Source: Ferruginibacter sp.
GTDB taxonomy: Bacteria > Bacteroidota > Bacteroidia > Chitinophagales > Chitinophagaceae
Length of the DNA stretch: 64,000 nucleotides
Assembly (NCBI GenBank): GCA_025362235.1
Contig: JANYGZ010000016.1
Span: 186,001-250,000 of the forward strand
Direction: 5' to 3'
Within the stretch, counting starts at the first letter, position 1; each line of letters begins with the position of its first letter. The notes under the pieces were generated by a model, which was not told the origin of the DNA, ran no database searches, and saw only the letters and a program-made list of their open reading frames with translations. Shown here piece by piece: positions 32,312 through 42,666 of the stretch. The position numbers and the translations under genes are program-made.

Positions 32312-33991
32312 TTACAGGTTCATTTTCTTTAATTCACTTACTGCATGATCGGCTGCTCTTGCTGTAAAAGCCATATAACCCAATGAAGGATTGTGGCAAG
32401 CTGCCGATACCATAAAAGAACCATCAGTAACAAAAACATTGGGAGCATCCCATATTTGATTGAAAGAATTTAATACGGATGTTTTAGGATCCCGGCCCAT
32501 ACGTGCAGAACCCATTTCGTGTATGCCCCTTCCTAATGTGCCGTCGCCCATATATCCTTGTACATTTTTAACCCCTGCGATAGTAAGCATTTCTTCGGCA
32601 TCTTTCTGCATATCTATTCTCATTTTTTTCTCATTCTCTTTGTATTCAATATCCATTGATAAAACATTCAATCCCCATTTATCTTTTTTTGTCTTGTCAA
32701 GGGTTACTTTATTTTCATGATAAGGCAATGTTTCTCCAAAGCCACCCATACCCATGGACCATGAACCAGGTTCGGACAACGCCTCTTTAAAAGTTCCGCC
32801 AATAGTTAATTCAGGAATATTCCTGCTCCAGCTTTCCCTGTCTGCCCCACCCTGGTAACCAAAGCCACGCAGGTAATCACGTTTATCGCCAAATAAATTA
32901 CGGTAGCGGGCAATATAAACACCATTGGCACGGCGGCCATAAGTATATTTATCTTCAAACCCTTCTACAATTCCACTTGCTCCAACACCCAAATGATGGT
33001 CCATAATATTATGTCCTAATTCACCACTGCTGCTTCCCAAACCACCTTCCCAAACATCAGTAGCCGAATTCATCAACACCCATGCACTGTTTAAGGTAGA
33101 TGCATTAAGAAAAATTATTTTCGCATTGTATACATACGTCTTATTATCCTCTGCATCCAGTATCTCAACTCCTGTGGCTCTTTTTTTTTCTTTATCGTAT
33201 AAAATTTTTGTAACAATGCTCCATGGGCGCACAGTAAGATTACCAGTTGCCGTGGCTGCTGGTAAGGTAGAAGATTGTGTGCTAAAATATGCACCAAACG
33301 GGCAACCCAGCCAGCATTTATTCCTGTACTGGCAGTTGGTTCTTCCAGGTAATGCCTCGGTTATATTAGCAGTACGACCAATGATCATTCTTCTGTAACT
33401 GTTGTAATGGGTGTTCATTCTTGCAGCTACATCTTTTTCAACAATATTCATATCCATGGCCGGCATATATTGTCCGTCGGGCAATTGAGGCAAGCCGTCT
33501 CTTGATCCGCTGATGCCTGCAAATTTTTCAACATAATCATACCATGGTGCAATATCTTTATATCTAACGGGCCAATCTATTGCAATCCCCTCTTTTAGAT
33601 TTGCTTCAAAATCAAAATCGCTCAAACGATAACTTTGCCTGCCCCACATTAGTGATCTTCCGCCCACATGATATCCCCTGAACCAGTCAAAACGTTTTAC
33701 CTCAGTATATGGGCTGTCTATATCACTTGCCCAATAATCAAGATTGGTTTCATTTAAAGGATAATCCCTTTTTAAAACCGGGTAATCTTTTATCATTTGT
33801 TGTGTACGCTCGCCGCGATGCGGATAATCCCATGCTTCCTTAGTGGCATTTACATAATCTTTTACATGCACAATATCACGCCCACGTTCAAGCATAAGCA
33901 CTTTTAACCCTTTTTCAGTAAGCTCCTTCGCAGCCCACCCGCCACTTATTCCTGAGCCCACCACAATTGCATCGTATGTATTGTCTGGCAT
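32312..33991 (-). CDS. GMC family oxidoreductase (LacA-like large subunit), copy 2
   Basis: Near-colinear paralogue of the 30493-32208 protein over its full length. Confidence 0.9.
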   Translation of the reverse strand: MPDNTYDAIVVGSGISGGWAAKELTEKGLKVLMLERGRDIVHVKDYVNATKEAWDYPHRGERTQQMIKDYPVLKRDYPLNETNLDYWASDIDSPYTEVKRFDWFRGYHVGGRSLMWGRQSYRLSDFDFEANLKEGIAIDWPVRYKDIAPWYDYVEKFAGISGSRDGLPQLPDGQYMPAMDMNIVEKDVAARMNTHYNSYRRMIIGRTANITEALPGRTNCQYRNKCWLGCPFGAYFSTQSSTLPAATATGNLTVRPWSIVTKILYDKEKKRATGVEILDAEDNKTYVYNAKIIFLNASTLNSAWVLMNSATDVWEGGLGSSSGELGHNIMDHHLGVGASGIVEGFEDKYTYGRRANGVYIARYRNLFGDKRDYLRGFGYQGGADRESWSRNIPELTIGGTFKEALSEPGSWSMGMGGFGETLPYHENKVTLDKTKKDKWGLNVLSMDIEYKENEKKMRIDMQKDAEEMLTIAGVKNVQGYMGDGTLGRGIHEMGSARMGRDPKTSVLNSFNQIWDAPNVFVTDGSFMVSAACHNPSLGYMAFTARAADHAVSELKKMNL

Positions 33992-34078
33992 AAAAATATT
34001 TTAATGTTATTGAATTGTTTACAATTATAAGCTCGTTGCTGCAAGAGGTATTTTAAAAATTATATTTAATAATTATGT

Positions 34079-34984
34079 TTATACATCACAAATAATAACT
34101 GCATTTTTTAAGGCCGCCAGTTTGCTTTTATTGTCTTTACCTGTTGGTATAAATTCCTGTGCTACGTATCCTTTATAACCAGTGGCTATAATTGCCTTCA
34201 TAATTGCAGGATAATATAATTCCTGTGTTTCATCAATTTCGTGGCGCCCCGGAACCCCGCCTGTATGGTAATGGCCAAAATATTGGTGGTTATCCTGTAT
34301 GGTACGTATTACATCTCCCTCATCAATCTGCATATGGTAAATATCATACAGCAATTTAAAATTTTGGGAACCTAACCTTTTGCATAATTCAACACCCCAG
34401 GTAGTTTTATCGCACATATAATCTTTATGATCTACTTTACTGTTTAGTAATTCCATGTGTACAGTAATACCATTTTTTTCTGCCAGCGATACTATTGGCT
34501 TAAGGCCTTCTACACAGTTTTTAAGCCCTGTTTCGTCATCCATACCTCTGCGGCTTCCGCTAAAACAAATTACATCTTTATACCCCGCTTTCACCATCAG
34601 GGGAATAACAGCTGTATAGTCTTTAATCAATTGTTCATGAAAGGTTTTAGTATTAAACCCATCGGTTAAACTAACATTACCCCCGTGATAACACATAGAA
34701 CTGTACAGATTATATTTCTGTAACATAGACCAGTCTTTTGGAGCAATTAAATCAATAGCACTGAATCCTATTTCCTTAACTGCAATACATAACTCCTCCA
34801 GTGGTACAGAACCGTAACACCATTGGCAAACCGAGTGATTGATATTGTTTTTTAATTCCAATTTAGTTTTTTTTGAATTTTCAGGTGTATCAAAAGATGA
34901 TAGGATAGAGGTAGATCCAAGTGCAGCGGAACCACCAATCAGCATATTCTTTATAGCATTTCGCCTGTTTTGATTATCGGGCAT
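34079..34984 (-). CDS. Hydroxypyruvate-isomerase-like TIM barrel protein
   Basis: HSVCQWCYGSVPLEELC, ELLNSKVDHKDYMCD, LLYDIYHMQIDEGDVIRTI, GHYHTGGVPGRHEID. Confidence 0.85.
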   Translation of the reverse strand: MPDNQNRRNAIKNMLIGGSAALGSTSILSSFDTPENSKKTKLELKNNINHSVCQWCYGSVPLEELCIAVKEIGFSAIDLIAPKDWSMLQKYNLYSSMCYHGGNVSLTDGFNTKTFHEQLIKDYTAVIPLMVKAGYKDVICFSGSRRGMDDETGLKNCVEGLKPIVSLAEKNGITVHMELLNSKVDHKDYMCDKTTWGVELCKRLGSQNFKLLYDIYHMQIDEGDVIRTIQDNHQYFGHYHTGGVPGRHEIDETQELYYPAIMKAIIATGYKGYVAQEFIPTGKDNKSKLAALKNAVIICDV

Positions 34985-34995
34985 AATATAAAATT

Positions 34996-36327
34996 TTAAT
35001 TGATTGAATTAGAAAATGACAGTGCCTGTGCCTGCTTTTTTGACCTCATATAAAAAAATAAACCAGCAAAAGCGGCAATTAAAAAGATAGGTATCAGAAG
35101 AGTAGCATTGATAATTTCCGGACCGGCTAATTTTTTTGCTTCATTGAGCACACTCACCATTGCCGGTGTTGCAGCTGGGTCAGAATAAGCCGAAACCGTT
35201 GCACCTGCCGGTAACTTAGCTCCAAGTATCTTGTCATAATATCCGCCCATAAATATACCATAAAACGCTACTGCTAACATACCTCCGCCACCAACCAGGT
35301 TCATCCCCACGGCGCCGGTTTTTGGCAGGTTTTCAGAAACAAATCCCAGCATTGTTGGCCAAAAATAACAAACGCCTATTCCAAATACAAATGCGCCTAC
35401 AAACAACATATTACCCGTTGTATGTCCCAGCATATATAAACCCAACGTAGCAAAAATGGCTGAAAATAACAACACGCCGGTAGGAGAAAATTTATGCACC
35501 ACAGGACCTGCAAAAGCGCGGCCAACAACCATTACGCCTGTTTCAAGCGTTAACAATAATAAGGCATTGTCATTTACATTTTTTAACAGTACATCAATCC
35601 ACTGACCAGTAAATAATTCCGTAATGGCAGTACCCCACATCAGGATGAAAATGATAAAAAACATCGGAGTAAACAAAGCCGTGTACATTTCTGCAGTAGA
35701 TACGCCACTTGAAACCCTTTCTGTAACAGGGAATTCTAGTTTACTAAACAGGTATCCATAAATAAAGGTGGGGATAAGCATTACTGCTACCAGTATTTTC
35801 CAGTTTTCTGTGTATAAGGTATCTGGAATATGTACACCAAAAAAATGTACTATAAGGGTACCAATTACAATTCCGCCGGGAAACCATAGATGAAAGTAAT
35901 TAAGACGGACTGTTTTATTTTCAGGATAAAGGCTTGCTACTAGCGGGTTACAGGCGGCTTCCACCGTTCCGTTACCTAAGCCTATCAATAGAGTGGAAAT
36001 AAAAAGAGACCAGAAACCGGTAGCGAAAATAGTCAACACGATGCCAAACAGATGAAATACAGCAGCAGCCACCAATAATTTTTTCATCCCAATAACATCT
36101 ACTACCATACCGCCAATAATAATTGCAATCGGAAAGCCCCAGAAAGCCGTACTCGTAATGATACCCGCCTGCTCCTGGGAGAGGCCGAAATTATGTTTCC
36201 AGGTATCCAGTAAACCAGCACGAATACCAAAAGAAAGTGAGGTTACTAATAAAGCCATACAACTGGCTACAAAAAGTTTATTCCGTTGAATATTGGCAGA
36301 CATAATCGTTGAAGTTTTTTTAAGCAA
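34996..36327 (-). CDS. MFS transporter, probable sugar permease
   Basis: About 12 TM; SFGIRAGLLDTWKHNFGLSQEQAGIITSTAFWGFPIAII. Confidence 0.8.
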   Translation of the reverse strand: MLKKTSTIMSANIQRNKLFVASCMALLVTSLSFGIRAGLLDTWKHNFGLSQEQAGIITSTAFWGFPIAIIIGGMVVDVIGMKKLLVAAAVFHLFGIVLTIFATGFWSLFISTLLIGLGNGTVEAACNPLVASLYPENKTVRLNYFHLWFPGGIVIGTLIVHFFGVHIPDTLYTENWKILVAVMLIPTFIYGYLFSKLEFPVTERVSSGVSTAEMYTALFTPMFFIIFILMWGTAITELFTGQWIDVLLKNVNDNALLLLTLETGVMVVGRAFAGPVVHKFSPTGVLLFSAIFATLGLYMLGHTTGNMLFVGAFVFGIGVCYFWPTMLGFVSENLPKTGAVGMNLVGGGGMLAVAFYGIFMGGYYDKILGAKLPAGATVSAYSDPAATPAMVSVLNEAKKLAGPEIINATLLIPIFLIAAFAGLFFYMRSKKQAQALSFSNSIN

Positions 36328-36641
36328 TGAAGTAACAAGGTAAGTATTTATGCAAATAAAACATCGAATCTATAATAAAAATATATCAACAACACGGATT
36401 ATCGTTTTTTTCTAAAATTATTAGTGGTTTATAAAAAAATTACTTATTTTTTTCGGTTGGAAGAATATTATTTTTAATTTGCCGGTTTAGGCATCTGTTA
36501 AAATAAAAATGATAATTTTAGCATCCTGAATAAACGGGATGCGAAATGCTGTATGGAAAAACATCAACATCTTTATAGCTTGTCGAACCTGTTTCATCAA
36601 AAATTGCTGTTTAAAATTCAACCACTTTTAATAATAATTAT

Positions 36642-37805
36642 ATGAACAGAAAGTTACGGATGGGTATGATCGGCGGCGGCACAGATGCCTTTATTGGTGC
36701 TATTCACCGCCTTGCGTCAAATATGGATGGATTGATAGAACTGGCTGCCGGTGCCTTAAGTATTAACCCCGACATTGCCCGAAAATCGGGCGAAATGCTT
36801 TTTTTGCCAAAGGAACGCACTTATCTTACGTACGACGAACTGATAACAAAAGAAAGCCAGTTGCCCGCTGATAAAAGAATTGATTTTGTAACCATTGTTA
36901 CACCAAACTTTGCTCACTTTGCACCGGCAATGATGGCGATGGATAATGGTTTTCATGTGGTGGTAGAAAAGCCAATCGGCTTTACTTTAACTGAAGCAAA
37001 ACAATTAAAAGCCAAGGTAGAAGAAACCGGGCTGATACTTTGTTTAACACATACCTACTCTGGTTACCCAATGGTAAAACAGGCAAGGGCCATGTGTGCA
37101 GAAGGAGTATTGGGTAAAATAAGAAAAATATGGGTGGAATACCCGCAGGGTTGGCTGAGTAAATTAAGTGAACGGGAAGGCAATGCCCAGGCAGCGTGGA
37201 GAACGGACCCTACAAAAAGTGGCAAAAGCGGTGCCATGGGTGATATTGGTACGCATGCCGCCCACCTTGCAGAATATGTTACTGGCTTACAGATAACTCA
37301 AATGTGTGCTGCTTTAAATATTTTGGTTGATGGCAGGGCATTGGATGATGATGGAAACGTATTGTTGAAATTTAATAACGGTGCAGCAGGTGTTTTAATG
37401 GCTTCGCAGGTAGCAGCAGGTGAGGAGAATGCATTAAGAATAAGGGTTTATGGTGAAAAGGGTGGTATTGAATGGGCACAGCATGAACCCAATACCCTGT
37501 TGGTAAAATGGCTTGATCAGCCGGCGCAAATTTTAAGAGCAGGAGCTAACTATCCGGGTTTATCAAGTTTTGCAAAAAACAGTTGCCGTACACCAGGCGG
37601 ACATCCGGAAGGTTACCTGGAAGCCTTTGCAAATATCTATAGAAATTTTGCGCAAACATTATCAGCCAGGATTGATGGTACTGTTCCTTCAAAAGAAGCA
37701 CTTGATTTTCCTTCGGTAGAAGATGGAATAAGGGGCATGGCATTTATTGATAATGTGGTAGCCAGCAGCCAGAGTGATAAAAAATGGTTTGATCATACGG
37801 TGTAA
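36642..37805 (+). CDS. Gfo/Idh/MocA family oxidoreductase
   Basis: RMGMIGGGTDAFIGAIHR; VVVEKPIGFTLTEA; GDIGTHAAHLAEYVTG. Confidence 0.9.
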   Translation: MNRKLRMGMIGGGTDAFIGAIHRLASNMDGLIELAAGALSINPDIARKSGEMLFLPKERTYLTYDELITKESQLPADKRIDFVTIVTPNFAHFAPAMMAMDNGFHVVVEKPIGFTLTEAKQLKAKVEETGLILCLTHTYSGYPMVKQARAMCAEGVLGKIRKIWVEYPQGWLSKLSEREGNAQAAWRTDPTKSGKSGAMGDIGTHAAHLAEYVTGLQITQMCAALNILVDGRALDDDGNVLLKFNNGAAGVLMASQVAAGEENALRIRVYGEKGGIEWAQHEPNTLLVKWLDQPAQILRAGANYPGLSSFAKNSCRTPGGHPEGYLEAFANIYRNFAQTLSARIDGTVPSKEALDFPSVEDGIRGMAFIDNVVASSQSDKKWFDHTV

Positions 37806-37859
37806 TAATTAAAAGGTCTTAATCCAGTTAAAAAAATATAAACCAATTACATATCAATT

Positions 37860-38915
37860 ATGACAACAGTAAAAGGGCCCGGAATTTTTCTTGCGCAATT
37901 TATGGGAGATACAGCTCCTTTCAATACGTTAGAAAGTATTTGTAAATGGGCCAAAAGTATCGGGTTTGAAGGAGTACAAATTCCCAGCTGGGATAGCCGC
38001 CTGATAGACCTGCAAAAAGCTGCCGAAAGCAAAACTTATTGCGATGAATTAAAAGGAATAGTAAACAGTTGCGGATTGGAAATAACTGAACTGTCTACCC
38101 ATTTGCAGGGACAACTTGTAGCAGTAAACCCAGCATACGATGCTTTGTTTGATGGCTTTGCTCCTGAAGCTTTTCGTAATAACCCTAAGGCACGAACTGA
38201 ATGGGCTGTACAGCAATTAAAGTATGCCGCTATAGCATCAAAAAACTTAGGATTGAATGCACATGCCACTTTTAGTGGCGCTTTATTATGGCATACTGTT
38301 TACCCATGGCCCCAAAGACCCGCAGGTTTGGTAGAAACAGGTTTTACTGAATTGGCAAAAAGGTGGCTGCCAATATTGAATCATTTCGACGAGCAGGGGG
38401 TTGATCTTTGTTATGAAATTCATCCCGGCGAAGACCTTCATGATGGAGTTAGTTACGAAATGTTTCTTGAAAAAGTAAATAACCATTCAAGGGCCTGTTT
38501 ACTGTACGATCCTTCGCATTTTGTATTGCAATGTCTCAACTACCTTACATACATAGACTATTACCATGAACGTATTAAAATGTTTCATGTTAAAGATGCT
38601 GAATTTAACCCAACAGGTAAACAGGGTGTGTATGGCGGTTATCAAAACTGGATAGACCGTGCAGGGCGTTTTCGTTCGCTGGGTGACGGACAGGTTGATT
38701 TTAAGGGTATCTTTAGTAAGCTTGCTGCCTATAATTATAAAGGCTGGGCAGTAATGGAATGGGAATGTGCCATCAAACATCCGGAAGATGGCGCCAAAGA
38801 AGGATCTGTATTTATTAAAGACCATATCATCCGTGTAACGGAAAAAGCTTTCGATGATTTTGCGGGTACGGGAAGCGACGAAAAATTTAACCGCACTATT
38901 TTAGGATTAGATTAG
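37860..38915 (+). CDS. Sugar phosphate isomerase/epimerase (TIM barrel)
   Basis: CKWAKSIGFEGVQIPSWD, CYEIHPGEDLHDGVSYEMF, LLYDPSHFVLQ, MFHVKDAEFNPTGKQGVYGGYQNW. Confidence 0.9.
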   Translation: MTTVKGPGIFLAQFMGDTAPFNTLESICKWAKSIGFEGVQIPSWDSRLIDLQKAAESKTYCDELKGIVNSCGLEITELSTHLQGQLVAVNPAYDALFDGFAPEAFRNNPKARTEWAVQQLKYAAIASKNLGLNAHATFSGALLWHTVYPWPQRPAGLVETGFTELAKRWLPILNHFDEQGVDLCYEIHPGEDLHDGVSYEMFLEKVNNHSRACLLYDPSHFVLQCLNYLTYIDYYHERIKMFHVKDAEFNPTGKQGVYGGYQNWIDRAGRFRSLGDGQVDFKGIFSKLAAYNYKGWAVMEWECAIKHPEDGAKEGSVFIKDHIIRVTEKAFDDFAGTGSDEKFNRTILGLD

Positions 38916-38957
38916 TAATTTTATTAACCATAATTTTAATTAAAAAACATAACTGAC

Positions 38958-39377
38958 ATGAAAAAAATTATCACCCTCTTTTTATTAACTGCCGGAATGT
39001 ACGCTTGTAACAACGGTTCAACAGATGCAAAAACAGAACCAAAAGCTGAAGAGAAAACAGAAGCTAAACCAGAAGTAAAAGAAACCACTAAAGCTGATCC
39101 AACTGACAGTCCTGAATTTCAAAAAGGTCTGGAGTTGGTGAAAAATTCTGATTGTAATACCTGTCACAAGGTTGATGAAAAAGTTATCGGCCCTCCCTTT
39201 CGTGACGTTGCCAATAAATACCCCAACAATGATGCTACTATAGACAGTTTAGCTCATAAGATCATTAATGGCGGAAGTGGACACTGGGGCTCAATTGCAA
39301 TGGCTGCACATAAAGACCTCTCTGTTGATGACGCCAAAGCCATTGCCAAATATGTTTTATTACTAAAAAACAATTAA
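38958..39377 (+). CDS. Class I cytochrome c lipoprotein (LacB-like)
   Basis: GMYACNN lipobox; CNTCHK heme motif; IGPPFRDVANKYPNN; distal Met in SIAMAAH. Confidence 0.85.
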   Translation: MKKIITLFLLTAGMYACNNGSTDAKTEPKAEEKTEAKPEVKETTKADPTDSPEFQKGLELVKNSDCNTCHKVDEKVIGPPFRDVANKYPNNDATIDSLAHKIINGGSGHWGSIAMAAHKDLSVDDAKAIAKYVLLLKNN

Positions 39378-39387
39378 AATTATCTAC

Positions 39388-40098
39388 ATGAAAATTATCT
39401 CGATTGTTTCACTGTATTTTTTTTGCAGCGCTGCCAGTTTAATTCAACCAAAGAATGTAAAAGTGAACACTATTGCTACTGACCATGATGGATGGCAAAT
39501 ATTGTTTGATGGAAAAACAACCAAAGGCTGGCATACTTATGGCAAAACTGCCGTGAATGAAAGATGGAAAATTTCAGATGGTGCTTTGTATATTGACAAC
39601 ACTGTTAAGGAAGGCGGGGATATAGTGACGGATGAAGAATTTGAAAATTATGATTTGAAACTGGAATGGAAGATTTCTAAAAATGGCAATAGCGGCATCA
39701 TCATAAACATCAATGAAGACACTGTAAAATATAAAGAAACCTATAGATCCGGCCCTGAAATACAGGTACTGGATAATGATGGCCATCCTGACGGAAAAAT
39801 TTTAAAACACCGTGCAGGTGATTTATACGACCTTATAAAAAGTTCTTCAGAACCTGTTAAGGCTGTTGGCGAATGGAATGCCGTAGAAATTATAAGTGAC
39901 AAGGGTAGTTTAAAAATATTTATGAACGGCACCAACGTGGTTACAACCACCATGTGGGACAATAACTGGAAACAACTGATAGCCGGAAGTAAATTTAAAG
40001 ATATGCCTGGTTTTGGAACTTTTAAAAAGGGGAAAATAGCATTACAGGATCATGGAAATGCTGTTTGGTATCGTAATATCAAAATTAAAAAATTATAA
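39388..40098 (+). CDS. DUF1080 (3-keto-disaccharide hydrolase family) protein, copy 1
   Basis: WQILFDGKTTKGWHTYG; YDLKLEWKISKNGNSGIIININ; AVWYRNIKIKKL. Confidence 0.9.
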   Translation: MKIISIVSLYFFCSAASLIQPKNVKVNTIATDHDGWQILFDGKTTKGWHTYGKTAVNERWKISDGALYIDNTVKEGGDIVTDEEFENYDLKLEWKISKNGNSGIIININEDTVKYKETYRSGPEIQVLDNDGHPDGKILKHRAGDLYDLIKSSSEPVKAVGEWNAVEIISDKGSLKIFMNGTNVVTTTMWDNNWKQLIAGSKFKDMPGFGTFKKGKIALQDHGNAVWYRNIKIKKL

Positions 40099-40108
40099 AA
40101 TAAATACG

Positions 40109-40861
40109 ATGCCAGCTTTTTCATTTACAAAAAATATATTGTTAGCAGTAGTTTTTATTGCGGGTGTTTCTTTTACAGGCAGCCAAAAAGAATCAACTCA
40201 GTTTAAAAAAAATAAAGTACTTATTTTTTCAAAAACAAATGGCTACCGGCATCAAAGTATTGAAGTAGGTATTGCTGCAATAAAAAAATTAGGAGCCGAA
40301 AATAATTTTGATGTTGAAGCAACAGAAGACTCTCTTTATTTAACAGATGCCAATTTTAAAAACTACAAGACCATTATTTTTTTAAGTACCACCGGAACAA
40401 TTTTGGGTAAAGACCAGGAATTGGCGCTGCAGAATTTTATACACAATGGCGGTGGCCTTGTAGGTATACATGCTGCAACAGATTGTGAGTATCAATGGGA
40501 CTGGTATGTAAAAATGATAGGGGGCAATTTTTTATCTCACCCACAGCAACAGGAAGCTAAATTAATAATAGTTGACAATACACATCCATCAACAAAACAC
40601 CTGCCTGCTACCTGGCAAAGAAAAGATGAATGGTATAATTTTAAGAACCTGAACCCAGATTTAACTGTTTTAATAAAGATAGATGAAACATCATATACTG
40701 GTGGTGCAAATGGCAATAATCACCCGATGGCATGGTACCATAGCTTCGAAGGCGGAAAGATATTTTATACAGAACTGGGACATACAAATGAATCTTACAG
40801 CGACCCGCTTTTTTTACAACATGTGCTGGGTGGCATCCAATATACAATGGGCGTAAAATAA
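40109..40861 (+). CDS. ThuA domain-containing protein
   Basis: KVLIFSKTNGYRHQSIEVG; GGGLVGIHAATDCEYQWDWYVKMIGG; MAWYHSFEGGKIFYTELGHTNESY; likely start 40109. Confidence 0.9.
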   Translation: MPAFSFTKNILLAVVFIAGVSFTGSQKESTQFKKNKVLIFSKTNGYRHQSIEVGIAAIKKLGAENNFDVEATEDSLYLTDANFKNYKTIIFLSTTGTILGKDQELALQNFIHNGGGLVGIHAATDCEYQWDWYVKMIGGNFLSHPQQQEAKLIIVDNTHPSTKHLPATWQRKDEWYNFKNLNPDLTVLIKIDETSYTGGANGNNHPMAWYHSFEGGKIFYTELGHTNESYSDPLFLQHVLGGIQYTMGVK

Positions 40862-40870
40862 TGCGAATAA

Positions 40871-40964
40871 ATTTCACACAAAGAAACTAAAGATACAAAG
40901 TTCGCTATTGATGGACAGGTTTTGCTTTGCAGTCTTTGTTTTCGTTGTGCACTTTGTGTGAAAT
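40871..40964. repeat. Long imperfect inverted repeat between convergent genes
   Basis: ATTTCACACAAAG (40871-40883) and CTTTGTGTGAAAT (40952-40964), with AAAG-rich arms extending the pairing. Confidence 0.6.
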
Positions 40965-40976
40965 GACTTTTAATTT

Positions 40977-41747
40977 TTACAATTCTCTTATCCAGATATT
41001 GCGATAGCTGATAGGCTCACTTTTATCGCCATGTGCCTGTAATTTAATAGGGGCTGCACCATGTTTTTTATACACGGGTGCTCCGATATAAGCGGTTTGC
41101 CCTTTTAATTCATAATTATTTTGCACCAACACGCCATTTTGAAAAGTTGTTACCCGGGCCGGTGTTTTTAAGGTGCCATCTTCGTTAAAACGTGGAGCCG
41201 TCCATACTATATCGTAAGCCTGCCACTCTCCTGGCTTTTTACAGGCATTTGCCAATGGTATCGATTGTTTGTAAATACTGCCGGCCTGCCCATTTACATA
41301 AGTTGAATTATTGTAATTATCCAATACCTGAAGTTCATAACCTGAATCCCCGGGGCCTGTGCTTGCTAAAAAAACCCCGCTGTTGCCACGGGCTTGTCCT
41401 TCTCCTGTGATATTAAATGGTATGCGCCATTCAATATGCAGTTGATAATCTGTAAATGACTTTTTTGTTTGAATATTACCGACAGCTTTATTTACAGTAA
41501 TTTCATCCTTCTCTACTTTCCATGTCGCAGGTTTTAAGGTATCACTGGTTGTTACCCATTCATCCAGGTTTTTACCGCCAAATAAAATGATAGCGTCAGA
41601 AGGTGCATCTGAATTAACCTTTCCGGGTGTTACTACTTTTGGAACTGGCGTATACACTTCAGTTAATTTTGGGTCCCCCTGCTGTGCGAATGTGGTTGTA
41701 GCAATGATGCCTATTACTACAATAAGCGAAATTTTTTTTACATTCAT
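40977..41747 (-). CDS. DUF1080 (3-keto-disaccharide hydrolase family) protein, copy 2
   Basis: IILFGGKNLDEWVTTSD; LHIEWRIPF...GNSGVFLAS; YELQVLDNYNNSTYVNGQAGSIYKQ; PISYRNIWIREL. Confidence 0.9.
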   Translation of the reverse strand: MNVKKISLIVVIGIIATTTFAQQGDPKLTEVYTPVPKVVTPGKVNSDAPSDAIILFGGKNLDEWVTTSDTLKPATWKVEKDEITVNKAVGNIQTKKSFTDYQLHIEWRIPFNITGEGQARGNSGVFLASTGPGDSGYELQVLDNYNNSTYVNGQAGSIYKQSIPLANACKKPGEWQAYDIVWTAPRFNEDGTLKTPARVTTFQNGVLVQNNYELKGQTAYIGAPVYKKHGAAPIKLQAHGDKSEPISYRNIWIREL

Positions 41748-41868
41748 GTGGCTATTTTTTATGATGATTTATGATTTTTTAAAGAAGTACAAATTAATTA
41801 TTTTTTACTGCCATCCGGCTGTTTTTACAGAAAAAAGAAATGAACATGTTGTTTTAAAAATTGCTGTT

Positions 41869-42666
41869 TCAATAATCAGAATAATCAGTGGGCCTTAAAA
41901 AATAAATGTCTGCCTTTGAAACAGTGTTTTGGTATTGCGGTAAAGCAGATAGCCTTTTCCATGTACTGTCAGCTCCAAAAATTTTCCAGTGTTCATCACG
42001 GGATGCTTTATTTTCAAAAGTGGTCATATACATAAGGTTGGGCATATGGCTGCCACTTAAAACTTCAGCATAAAAAACAGCATTAAACTGCAACCGGTTA
42101 AACAGGTCAACCTCACCACCTTCATTAAACATATTTACTTTTTGCAGGTATAATTTTTCTGTTGCTGCTTCATAACTGCGAAGCTCATATACTCTTTCAG
42201 CACGTGGGGCAGTTAGCGTTGGTGTTTTTAAAACAGGCATATCTCTAAATGCTTTTAAAAGTACGCCCTCTACTCTTTCAAAAGGAGCATTATTAAATGC
42301 TGCATTGGTATAAGCCGAATTATCGCTTTTTAGTAAGGTTCCCGAGCTTAATGAATTCATCAGTGTTTCATATTGCTGCAAATTGGCAAATGGTATCAGC
42401 ACATATATTCTTTTATCGGCAGCAGTATCATTGTCTATAGAGCTGAATACGCCGATATTTTTTAATCCGCTTTTATGCAAAGCAGGCAAATAAGTATTTT
42501 TTAAATACGCATTTGTAACAGATAACTGGTCGGCATTTTTAATGTGATAAATAGTAAGCTGATAAAATTCGCCAGCCGGTCTTTTTTCAGTGGTTGTAAA
42601 ACTGCTGTTAAGCAGCCCCAGCAAACAAGTTAGTACTAATAGCGAAGCAAAAAACAGTTTTTTCAT
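41869..42666 (-). CDS. NIPSNAP family protein
   Basis: FYQLTIYHIKNADQLSVTNAYLKNTYLPALHKSGLKNIGVFSSI; VYELRSYEAATE repeat; likely start MKKLFF at 42666. Confidence 0.8.
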   Translation of the reverse strand: MKKLFFASLLVLTCLLGLLNSSFTTTEKRPAGEFYQLTIYHIKNADQLSVTNAYLKNTYLPALHKSGLKNIGVFSSIDNDTAADKRIYVLIPFANLQQYETLMNSLSSGTLLKSDNSAYTNAAFNNAPFERVEGVLLKAFRDMPVLKTPTLTAPRAERVYELRSYEAATEKLYLQKVNMFNEGGEVDLFNRLQFNAVFYAEVLSGSHMPNLMYMTTFENKASRDEHWKIFGADSTWKRLSALPQYQNTVSKADIYFLRPTDYSDY

